19,818 nt of DNA, from the NCBI GenBank assembly GCA_000435635.1, contig FR882100.1, positions 1 to 19,818 of the forward strand. The letters run 5' to 3'. Each line of letters starts with the position of its first letter. Position 1 is the first letter of the stretch. Positions 7,470 through 14,407 of the stretch are shown in pieces. The notes beneath the pieces are model-generated. The model was given only the letters and a program-made list of their open reading frames with translations. It searched no databases and was not told the DNA's origin. A program made the position numbers and the translations under genes. Source of the stretch: Prevotella sp. CAG:1320 (GTDB lineage: Bacteria; Bacteroidota; Bacteroidia; Bacteroidales; Bacteroidaceae).

Positions 7470-8381
7470 ATGGCAGTACACAAGAAATACAACTTAACAG
7501 GAAAGAGCAACGCGCTGGGTAGGGGGCTGGATGCCCTGATATCCACCGACGAGGTGCGTACGCAAGGTAGCAGCACGATAAACGAGATACCTATAGACCA
7601 AATAGAGCCCAATCCAGGACAGCCCCGCAGGGACTTCGACGAGGAGGCGCTCGCGGAATTGGCCGACAGCATCAAGGCGATAGGCATCATTCAGCCCGTC
7701 ACCTTGCGGCAGGTGGCCGACAACAAGTTCCAGATCATCGCGGGAGAACGCCGCTGGCGCGCCTCCCAGATGGCTGGCCTGAAAGCCATACCCGCCTATA
7801 TACGTACCATCAAGGACGAGAACGTGATGGAGATGGCTCTCGTGGAAAACATCCAGCGAGAGGATCTCAACGCCATAGAGATAGCGTTGGCTTATGAGCA
7901 TCTCTTGGAGACCACGGGGCTGACGCAAGAGAAGGTCTCGGAGAGAGTGGGGAAGAGCCGCGCGGCCGTGGCAAACTACTTGAGGCTGCTTAAGCTGCCC
8001 GCCCAGGTGCAAATGGCTTTGCAGAACAAAGAGATAGACATGGGGCACGCCCGTGCCCTGCTGGCCGTCAATAGCCCCTCGCTGCAAATAAAGTTGTTTA
8101 AGGAGATCGTGAAAAACGGATACTCCGTGCGCAAGGTGGAAGAGTTGGCCCAAATGCTGAAGAACGGCGAGGAGCTGGAGGTCAGCAAGAAGAAGATTGC
8201 CCCCAAGGCCCAAATGCCCGAGGAGTTCAATGAACTGAAAAAACGCCTTTCGTTCTTCTTGAGCACGAAGGTGCAGTTGACTTGCTCGTCCCAGGGGAAA
8301 GGCAAGATTACCATTCCGTTTAACGACGAGGAGCAGCTGGCCCATATCATGGGGCTGTTTGACAAGCTTAACCAACAATGA
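7470..8381 (+). CDS. parB: Chromosome-partitioning CTPase/DNA-binding protein ParB
   Basis: Binds parS and slides on DNA as a CTP-gated clamp; partner of ParA. The 303 residues show the expected order: N-terminal ALGRGLDALIS (residues about 16-26, the ParA-stimulating segment), EIPIDQIEPNPGQPRRDFD, the CTP-binding GERRWRA box near residue 91, ENIQRED near 126, and the HTH LTQEKVSERVGKSRAAVANY at about 150-170. The C-terminal dimerisation region ends in FDKLNQQ. It follows parA by 5 bp, and its stop is 7 bp before the likely GTG start of the next gene. I found no convincing parS site (consensus centred on CACGTG) in the window. Confidence 0.95.
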   Translation: MAVHKKYNLTGKSNALGRGLDALISTDEVRTQGSSTINEIPIDQIEPNPGQPRRDFDEEALAELADSIKAIGIIQPVTLRQVADNKFQIIAGERRWRASQMAGLKAIPAYIRTIKDENVMEMALVENIQREDLNAIEIALAYEHLLETTGLTQEKVSERVGKSRAAVANYLRLLKLPAQVQMALQNKEIDMGHARALLAVNSPSLQIKLFKEIVKNGYSVRKVEELAQMLKNGEELEVSKKKIAPKAQMPEEFNELKKRLSFFLSTKVQLTCSSQGKGKITIPFNDEEQLAHIMGLFDKLNQQ

Positions 8382-8388
8382 TGTCAAG

Positions 8389-9120
8389 GTGAAGGGTCGT
8401 TATTACTTCGTCATATTGTTTGCCTTGTTGGCATGGTCTGGAACCGCTCGCGCGCAACAGGTGGCGACTTTGCCCGGGGACTCTGTCCAGGAAGATACTA
8501 CTGCGCTCGCGGTGGCGGCGGTTCCCGCGGTGAAACTGAGCGAGGAGGACAGCCTCAAGGTGATGGCCTTGGACTCTACCGTCACCAAGCAACGTAAGCG
8601 CAGAGACTGGAACACATGGAAGCCAGACCCTAAGCGAGCGTTGTGGTTATCGCTTATCATTCCAGGGGCGGGGCAGATATACAACCGTAAGTACTGGAAA
8701 TTGCCCATCGTGTATGGCGGCTTCGTGGGATGCGCTTATGCGCTTACATGGAACAACCAGATGTATCATGACTACTCACAGGCCTATATGGACATTATGG
8801 ACAATGACCCCACGACACAGAGCTATAACCAATTTCTGCACTTGGGGGTGACCATAGACGAGGCAAACAAGGAATACTATCAAGAGCTGTTCCGCAAGCG
8901 TAAGGACCGTTATCGTAGATGGAGGGACATGAGCGTTTTTGTCATGATAGGCATCTATGCCCTTTCCGTGATAGACGCTTACGTGGATGCTTCCCTTTCG
9001 GAGTTTGACATCAGCGATGACCTTAGTTTTTCCGTGGAGCCCACGGTGATTAACGACCAGCAGAGCCGTAACCCCATCAAGTCCTCTGCCTTGGGCGTGC
9101 AATGCGCTTTCACTTTCTAG
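8389..9120 (+). CDS. DUF5683 membrane protein
   Basis: Conserved Bacteroidetes membrane protein with no known biochemical role. I place the start at GTG 8389, giving 243 residues and a clean signal peptide (MKGRYYFVILFALLAWSG, then ARA before QQ). A TTG at 8359 in the same frame would overlap parB and add ten residues before the signal. A low-complexity periplasmic stretch leads to the domain: RDWNTWKPDPKRALWLSLII, PGAGQIYNRKYWKLPIVYGG with two membrane segments, then YRRWRDMSVFVMIGIYALSV as a third. The protein ends in an aromatic beta-like stretch (GVQCAFTF). It sits between parB and a lytic transglycosylase, an order I recall from other Bacteroidales, which suggests a cell-envelope role. 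That role is inference. Confidence 0.88.
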   Translation: MKGRYYFVILFALLAWSGTARAQQVATLPGDSVQEDTTALAVAAVPAVKLSEEDSLKVMALDSTVTKQRKRRDWNTWKPDPKRALWLSLIIPGAGQIYNRKYWKLPIVYGGFVGCAYALTWNNQMYHDYSQAYMDIMDNDPTTQSYNQFLHLGVTIDEANKEYYQELFRKRKDRYRRWRDMSVFVMIGIYALSVIDAYVDASLSEFDISDDLSFSVEPTVINDQQSRNPIKSSALGVQCAFTF

Positions 9121-9165
9121 GCGAGCGCGAGGAAGGAGATTTACCTTCCATGAGACTTTGAAAAG

Positions 9166-9179
9166 AATAATCGATTATT
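9166..9179. repeat. 14-bp perfect palindrome upstream of the lytic transglycosylase gene
   Basis: AATAATCGATTATT is a perfect 14-bp palindrome in the 87-bp gap between the DUF5683 gene and the transglycosylase gene, 28 bp before the ATG. It looks like a dimer operator rather than a terminator, as there is no loop and no GC-rich stem. The regulator is unknown. Confidence 0.45.
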
Positions 9180-9207
9180 GGCAAAAGATAAATAGAGAAC
9201 AGAGACA

Positions 9208-10521
9208 ATGAGAAAATCACTTTTACTGACGGCAACGATGATGCTAGGAGCCTGGATAGGCATGGGCGCCCAATCGGTGGGAACCGAAACGGAAATCACC
9301 GTGACCGATAGCGAGGGTAAGCAAGAGGTAATAGATGTGCCAGAGGGCATGACGACAGACCTTGACGAATTACTGCATCTCTACAATGCGCAAAGTTACC
9401 TGATGAAGGATACTACGTGCAACTATCGTGACGTGAACCGCACCTACCCCGACAGTGTATACATGGATAGGCTGCAACGTCTGCCCACTATTATCGAGAT
9501 GCCCTATAACCAAGTGGTAAAGCAATTCATAGAGCGATACAGCGACAAGTTGCGTGGTTCGGTGAGCTACATGCTGGGAGCCGCCAACTTCTATATGCCC
9601 ATCTTTGAGCAGGCATTGGAAACGTATGGCTTGCCTTTGGAGTTGCGTTACCTCCCCGTGATAGAATCCGCGCTCAATCCCAATGCCGTGTCCCGCGTGG
9701 GAGCCACTGGATTGTGGCAGTTTATGTTAGAGACAGGTAAACGCTACGGCTTGGAAGTCAACAGCCTGGTGGATGAGCGTCGGGATCCCATCAAGTCTTC
9801 TTACGCCGCTGCCCGATACTTGCGTGATTTGTATAAGATATTCGATGATTGGAGCTTGGTGATAGCCGCTTATAACTGCGGCCCCAACAAGGTTAACCAA
9901 GCCATCCATCGGGCAAAAGGCTGCGTGGACTACTGGCAAATCTATCCTTACCTGCCAAAAGAAACCCGGGGATATGTGCCAGCTTTCATCGCGGCCAACT
10001 ACATCATGAATTACTATTGTGAGCACAATATTTGTCCCATGATTACCGAGTTGCCAATCAGCACGGATACCATCGTGGTGGACAAGAACTTGCATTTGGA
10101 GCAGATTGCCAAGGTGCTCAACGTGAATATCGAGCACCTAAGGGCGCTTAACCCACAATACAGGCGTGACATTGTCAACGGATTGACAGAACCATCTGTG
10201 GTGAGACTGCCCTTGTCGCTGGTAGGCTCTTTCATAGACAACGAAGACTCCATCTACGCTTACAAGCGTGACGAACTGTTGTTGAAACGGGAGGTCGTTG
10301 CCGTGAATGACATCAAGCTCTCTTACTCCAAGAGCAAGGCCACCAAGCGGCGCACCAGCAAGAGAAGTAGCCGTTCCCGTCGCAAGACCGTGACAGTTCG
10401 CCAAGGAGACACTCTTTCCGAAATAGCGAAGCGTAACGGCACTACCGTGAAAAAGTTGCGCAGACTGAACGGAATCAAGGGCAGCAACATCAGGGCTGGC
10501 AAGAAGATTCGCGTGAGGTAA
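9208..10521 (+). CDS. MltD-like membrane-bound lytic transglycosylase with LysM domains
   Basis: Cleaves the glycan strand of peptidoglycan to 1,6-anhydro ends; acts in the periplasm. The 437 residues begin with a signal peptide (LLLTATMMLGAWIGMGAQS). The SLT family 1 domain occupies about 125-260. Its motifs are LPVIESALNP with catalytic Glu153, GATGLWQFM at about 165-173, and YNCGP at 222-226, where the family usually has YNAGxG. A LysM-like segment lies at about 287-335 and a typical LysM at 395-437 (VRQGDTLSEIAKRNGTTVKK), after a very basic Ser/Arg/Lys linker (about 370-393). The domain order matches MltD. The gene is the fourth in the parA-rel run, 87 bp after the DUF5683 gene. Confidence 0.92.
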   Translation: MRKSLLLTATMMLGAWIGMGAQSVGTETEITVTDSEGKQEVIDVPEGMTTDLDELLHLYNAQSYLMKDTTCNYRDVNRTYPDSVYMDRLQRLPTIIEMPYNQVVKQFIERYSDKLRGSVSYMLGAANFYMPIFEQALETYGLPLELRYLPVIESALNPNAVSRVGATGLWQFMLETGKRYGLEVNSLVDERRDPIKSSYAAARYLRDLYKIFDDWSLVIAAYNCGPNKVNQAIHRAKGCVDYWQIYPYLPKETRGYVPAFIAANYIMNYYCEHNICPMITELPISTDTIVVDKNLHLEQIAKVLNVNIEHLRALNPQYRRDIVNGLTEPSVVRLPLSLVGSFIDNEDSIYAYKRDELLLKREVVAVNDIKLSYSKSKATKRRTSKRSSRSRRKTVTVRQGDTLSEIAKRNGTTVKKLRRLNGIKGSNIRAGKKIRVR

Positions 10522-10563
10522 CTCCGTGCGCACTCTTATACCTTAATATAAATAATATCCATC

Positions 10564-10569
10564 AGGAGG
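10564..10569 (+). promoter_or_regulatory. Strong Shine-Dalgarno site before the Rel gene
   Basis: AGGAGG lies 7 nt before the ATG at 10577. A full anti-SD match is unusual for Bacteroidetes, whose genes mostly lack one, and I see no comparable site before the neighbouring genes. Confidence 0.6.
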
Positions 10570-10576
10570 GAAAAAC

Positions 10577-12856
10577 ATGGACGAGCAGAGCACAAAGGAA
10601 TTGGAGAGAGAGCAGGCGGACAACAAACTTATCAACGACGCGTTTCAGCACCTGCTGCAAACATACTTGAATTCTCGCCACCGCAAGAAGGTGGAGATAG
10701 TGACCAAGGCTTTCAATTTCGCCAAGCAAGCCCATAAGGGCGTGCGTAGGCTCTCGGGAGAACCTTACATCATGCACCCCATCGCCGTGGCGCAGATAGC
10801 TTGCGAGGAGATGGGACTGGGTAGCACGAGTATTTCCGCCGCTTTGCTGCACGATGTGGTGGAAGACACCGACTATACTGTGGAAGACTTGGCGAACATC
10901 TTCGGTGATAAGATTGCCCACATCGTGGACGGACTGACCAAGATAAGCGGTGGCATCTTCGGCGAAAGAGCCTCGGCGCAGACAGAGAACTTCAAGAAGC
11001 TGCTGCTCACCATGAGTGATGACATCCGGGTGATACTGATAAAAATGTGCGACCGCCTGCACAACATGCGTACCTTAGCCAGCCAGCCCGCGAACAAGCA
11101 ATACAAGATAGCGGGCGAGACTCTCTATATTTACGCTCCTTTGGCCAATCGATTGGGATTGAACAAGATAAAGACCGAGCTGGAAGACCTTAGCTTCCGC
11201 TACGATCATCCTGAGCAATATGCCGCCATAGAGCGCAGGCTGGCGGATACCCAAAAACAACGCGATACGCTCTTCAAGGAGTTTACGACCCCTATCTGCC
11301 AGACGCTGGACGAGATGGGCGTGAATTACGAGATAAAGGCCCGCGTGAAGAGCCCTTACTCCATCTGGAACAAGATGCAGAACAAGCATGTCACGTTTGA
11401 TGAGATTTATGACATACTTGCCGTTCGCATTATTTATACCCCTAAGGACAGGAAAGAGGAAATCAACGAATGCTTCCAGATATACGTGGCCATTAGCAAA
11501 CTCTACAAGAGCCATCCTGATCGCTTCCGTGATTGGATAAACCATCCAAAGGCCAATGGCTATCAGGCACTGCATGTCACCCTGATGTCCAAGCAAGGAA
11601 GATGGATAGAGGTGCAAATCAGGAGCGACCGCATGGATGAGGTGGCAGAACGGGGGTTTGCGGCCCATTGGAAATACAAGGATGGCACACAGGGAGAGGA
11701 GGACAACGAACTGAACAATTGGATCAGCACCATACAAGAGATACTTGATGACCCGCAGCCAGACTCCATGGACTTCCTGGATGCCATCAAACTCAACCTG
11801 TTTGCCTCGGAGATATTCGTTTTCACCCCCAAAGGGGAGATTAAAACCATGCCGGCGGGTTGCACCGCGCTAGATTTCGCTTTCCAGTTGCACACTTTCT
11901 TGGGCAGCCATTGCATCGGTGCCAAAGTCAATCACAAACTTGTTCCGTTGAGTCACAAGTTGGAGAGCGGAGACCAAGTGGAAATACTCAGCAGCAAATC
12001 GCAGCACGTGCAACCCTCGTGGGTCAACTTCGTAAGCACGGCCAAGGCCAAGAGTAAAATACTTGCCATCCTGCGGAGGGAGAGCCGCGAGACGCAGAAG
12101 AAAGGCGAGCAAATGCTAAAGGACTGGTTGGCCAAGCATGATAAGGAAATGGCCAGCTCAATAGTGGACAAATTGCGTGATATCTTCCATATGGATAAAC
12201 CGGAAGACCTCTTCCTGGCTATTGGCGATGGTAACATCACCTTGGGCGACAAGGAATATGAGGCGCTGGTGGAGAAAGGCAAGAAGAGCAAGGAGGGCAA
12301 GCGGACCAATTGGAAGAGTTACATTCCCTTCTTGAAGGAGAAGGGCAAGCAAGAGAAACCTAAGAAAAGCGCGCCCAAGCTGCTCACCATTGGCAAGGAC
12401 TTCAATAAGAAGAAACCCATATTCATATCGGAAGACAACATAGACCAGTTCATCTTCCCCGACTGCTGCCACCCTATCCCAGGTGACCCGCTCATGGGAT
12501 ATATCGATAATCACAACCGTGTGGAGATACACAAGCGCTCCTGCCCCGTGGCAGCCAAGTTGAAAACCAGCTTTGGCAATCGCGTTCTTGACGCCAAGTG
12601 GCAGATGCGCCGCCTGCTCTTTTTCGACGCTACCATTTACGTAAGTGGCATTGACCGGACCGCTATGTTGCTTGACGTAAGCAAGGTCATTAGCGCACAA
12701 TTGGGTATTAATATCCACCGCCTTACCATAACAAGTGATGAGGGCATCTTTGAAGGCACTATAGAGTTGAAAGTGCACGACCGCGATGATGTGCAGACCA
12801 TCATCAAAAGCCTCAAGCAGATAGAAGGATTGCAGGAAGTGAGACAAATACTTTAG
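10577..12856 (+). CDS. RelA/SpoT-family (p)ppGpp synthetase/hydrolase (Rel)
   Basis: Makes and degrades (p)ppGpp, the stringent-response alarmone. The 759 residues are the full length of a long RSH protein. The HD hydrolase domain is intact: MHPIAV near residue 66 and LLHDVVEDTDYT at about 91-102, then KMCDRLHNMRTL. The synthetase domain has RVKSPYSIWNKM, FDEIYDILAVRII, PKANGYQALH and EVQIRS. The usual RXKD loop of bifunctional enzymes reads RFRD here. The TGS domain is at about 410-470, the zinc-finger/RIS region carries DCCHPIPGD near 629, and a C-terminal ACT domain covers about 685-759. Hydrolase residues are kept, so bifunctional Rel/SpoT is more likely than synthetase-only RelA. It closes the parAB-DUF5683-mltD run; a pectinesterase follows 20 bp later. 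Confidence 0.94.
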   Translation: MDEQSTKELEREQADNKLINDAFQHLLQTYLNSRHRKKVEIVTKAFNFAKQAHKGVRRLSGEPYIMHPIAVAQIACEEMGLGSTSISAALLHDVVEDTDYTVEDLANIFGDKIAHIVDGLTKISGGIFGERASAQTENFKKLLLTMSDDIRVILIKMCDRLHNMRTLASQPANKQYKIAGETLYIYAPLANRLGLNKIKTELEDLSFRYDHPEQYAAIERRLADTQKQRDTLFKEFTTPICQTLDEMGVNYEIKARVKSPYSIWNKMQNKHVTFDEIYDILAVRIIYTPKDRKEEINECFQIYVAISKLYKSHPDRFRDWINHPKANGYQALHVTLMSKQGRWIEVQIRSDRMDEVAERGFAAHWKYKDGTQGEEDNELNNWISTIQEILDDPQPDSMDFLDAIKLNLFASEIFVFTPKGEIKTMPAGCTALDFAFQLHTFLGSHCIGAKVNHKLVPLSHKLESGDQVEILSSKSQHVQPSWVNFVSTAKAKSKILAILRRESRETQKKGEQMLKDWLAKHDKEMASSIVDKLRDIFHMDKPEDLFLAIGDGNITLGDKEYEALVEKGKKSKEGKRTNWKSYIPFLKEKGKQEKPKKSAPKLLTIGKDFNKKKPIFISEDNIDQFIFPDCCHPIPGDPLMGYIDNHNRVEIHKRSCPVAAKLKTSFGNRVLDAKWQMRRLLFFDATIYVSGIDRTAMLLDVSKVISAQLGINIHRLTITSDEGIFEGTIELKVHDRDDVQTIIKSLKQIEGLQEVRQIL

Positions 12857-12876
12857 GACTAATATCTACTGATAAC

Positions 12877-13863
12877 ATGAGAAAACTTTTATCGCTGGCC
12901 ATGCTTCTCATGGCCTTCCCGTTGGCGCATGCCGCTAACGAGTATGACAATCCTGACACGCTCTTTGTGGCGGCCGACGGTTCTGCCGAGTTCCGTTCGG
13001 TCAACGAGGCTCTGGAAGTGTGTCGCGCCTTCATGGATTACCACAAGGTCATTTTCGTGAAGAAAGGTGTATACAAGGAAAAGGTGATTGTCCCCTCGTG
13101 GCTCACTAACATTGAGATATGCGGCGAGGATAGGGACGAAACCCTCATCACCTACTGTGACCATGCCAATATTGTCTATCCCCCCACAGGGAAGGCCATG
13201 GGGACTTTCCGAACTTATACCCTGAAGGTGGAGGGCAGTAACATCACCATAAAGAATATCACCATAGAGAACAACGCCCCCAGGTTGGGACAGGCCGTGG
13301 CGCTCCACACTGAGGGGGATAAGTTGGTGTTTATCAATTGCCGTTTCCTGGGCAATCAAGACACTGTCTATACAGGCGTAGCCAACACGCGGCTTTATTT
13401 TGACGGATGCTACATAGAGGGCACCACGGATTTCATCTTCGGCCCCTCCACGGCTTGGTTTGAGAACTGTCACATCCACAGCAAAGCCAATAGCTACGTT
13501 ACCGCCGCTTCCACCCCGGAGGATGCCCCTTACGGCTACATATTCTATCATTGCCGTCTTACGGCGGAAGAGGGTATAGACAAGGTATACTTGGGGCGAC
13601 CTTGGAGACCATATGCCTACACGCTCTTTATGGAGTGTGAGTTGGGTAAGCAAATTGTTCCAGCAGGGTGGCACAACTGGAACAATGCCGCCAATGAGCG
13701 GACTGCCCGATACTTGGAATATAATAATACGGGCGAGGGTGCCAGTCTAGGGGCCAGAGTCCCATGGAGTCGCCAACTTACCAAGAAGGAATCACAAGCC
13801 GTCACTGTTTACAAGGTGTTTCGCCAAGATACTTCTTGGATTCCCGATGAAAAGTTGATGTAA
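12877..13863 (+). CDS. Secreted pectin methylesterase (CE8)
   Basis: Removes methyl esters from the galacturonan backbone of pectin so that lyases and hydrolases can act. The 328 residues start with a signal peptide (MRKLLSLAMLLMAFPLAHA). The beta-helix fold carries the CE8 signatures: GQAVAL with Gln139, QDTVY with Gln161 and Asp162, DFIFG with Asp185, and LGRPW with Arg241 and Trp243. These correspond to the catalytic Gln, two Asp, Arg and Trp of characterised pectinesterases, so the active site looks intact. It begins 20 bp after the Rel stop with no promoter box between, so co-transcription is likely. No other pectin gene is in the window, which is unusual, because such enzymes normally sit in polysaccharide utilisation loci. 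Confidence 0.93.
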   Translation: MRKLLSLAMLLMAFPLAHAANEYDNPDTLFVAADGSAEFRSVNEALEVCRAFMDYHKVIFVKKGVYKEKVIVPSWLTNIEICGEDRDETLITYCDHANIVYPPTGKAMGTFRTYTLKVEGSNITIKNITIENNAPRLGQAVALHTEGDKLVFINCRFLGNQDTVYTGVANTRLYFDGCYIEGTTDFIFGPSTAWFENCHIHSKANSYVTAASTPEDAPYGYIFYHCRLTAEEGIDKVYLGRPWRPYAYTLFMECELGKQIVPAGWHNWNNAANERTARYLEYNNTGEGASLGARVPWSRQLTKKESQAVTVYKVFRQDTSWIPDEKLM

Positions 13864-13888
13864 AAGCCAGGAGTATTCAGGCTATGGC

Positions 13889-13991
13889 AAGACAAGTTGT
13901 TTTCCTTTGGAAAATAAGTTATTTTGGTGAGGAAAACAACTTGTTTTGTTGATTGATTTAACTTGTTTTGCTTGTCAAAACAAGTTGTTTT
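13889..13991. repeat. Five-unit array of 15-bp palindromes, exact 22-bp period
   Basis: Units start at 13889, 13911, 13933, 13955 and 13977, each 22 bp apart. They are versions of AAAAYAASTTRTTTT; the first and fourth differ at outer positions. The 7-bp spacers are CCTTTGG, GGTGAGG, GTTGATT and GCTTGTC. Motif and period are the same as in the array at 4441-4565, and again it lies between convergent genes (pectinesterase on plus, the AICAR transformylase cluster on minus). GGTGAGG matches the reverse complement of one spacer of the first array at 6 of 7 positions. Confidence 0.85.
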
Positions 13992-14076
13992 GGTATAGAC
14001 CTTGATTTATGAGGTTGAGGGAAGGCTTTTCATGGGATTTTATGGTAAATACGATTCGCGATGTTTATCAAAATAG

Positions 14077-14104
14077 CCCCGCCATTTGTGGCGGGGGTAT
14101 TTTT
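14077..14104. terminator. Rho-independent terminator, possibly bidirectional
   Basis: CCCCGCCA at 14077-14084 pairs with TGGCGGGG at 14089-14096 around a TTTG loop, giving an 8-bp GC-rich stem. On the plus strand it is followed by G then TATTTTTA; on the minus strand by CTATTTTGA. It can end the plus-strand operon finishing with the pectinesterase and the minus-strand cluster finishing with the small basic ORF. Confidence 0.8.
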
Positions 14105-14183
14105 ATAAATATGCCAGTATTTTTTTTTTTCCGTATTTGGGGGGGGGTTATTTTAATAAACATGCCAGTATTTCTTTTTTGTT
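14097..14183. repeat. Imperfect 51-bp tandem duplication with T11 and G9 tracts
   Basis: TATGCCAGTATTT at 14111-14123 recurs as CATGCCAGTATTT at 14162-14174, 51 bp later. Each copy is preceded by a G-run and TATTTT-type sequence and followed by a T-rich run. The first copy ends in eleven T (14120-14130), and nine G lie at 14139-14147. These tracts are prone to slippage and to sequencing error. Confidence 0.65.
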
Positions 14184-14192
14184 GGGAAATTT

Positions 14193-14390
14193 TCATCGCC
14201 CTTTGTGGCGGTTGGCCCGTTGCTGGCGGTATTTGGCTTTCTGCCGTGCGGAGCCTGAGCCATGGGCTCCAGTGATGTATTGCTTCTTCTTGGCCTTGGT
14301 TCTCACCTTGCCGCTGTCTGCCCTGGGCTTGCGCTCGGGGCGGAATACGATGCCTTGGCCGGCTATGATGTCGTCTATCTGGTCTGCCAT
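14193..14390 (-). CDS. Small basic hypothetical protein
   Basis: An ORF of 65 residues whose ATG lies 17 bp after the stop of the AICAR transformylase gene on the same strand. The product is very basic, with Lys and Arg making up roughly a quarter of residues, and has two parts: an N-terminal MADQIDDIIAGQGIVFRPER and a tail rich in Gln, Arg and Lys (SARQKAKYRQQRANRHKGR). No membrane segment or Cys motif is present. The position and the lack of any better frame on either strand suggest a real gene. The composition would suit RNA or ribosome binding, but I do not recognise the family. Confidence 0.5.
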   Translation of the reverse strand: MADQIDDIIAGQGIVFRPERKPRADSGKVRTKAKKKQYITGAHGSGSARQKAKYRQQRANRHKGR

Positions 14391-14407
14391 GGTGAAACAG
14401 GGCGTTT

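Larger units (their letters stand above)
13864..14192. other. Convergent gap without genes
   Basis: These 329 bp hold the five-unit palindrome array (13889-13991), about 85 bp of unremarkable AT-rich sequence, a strong hairpin terminator (14077-14104) and an imperfect 51-bp duplication. I see no credible coding sequence; open frames over the duplication give Phe/Gly/Ile-rich peptides from homopolymer tracts. Confidence 0.7.
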
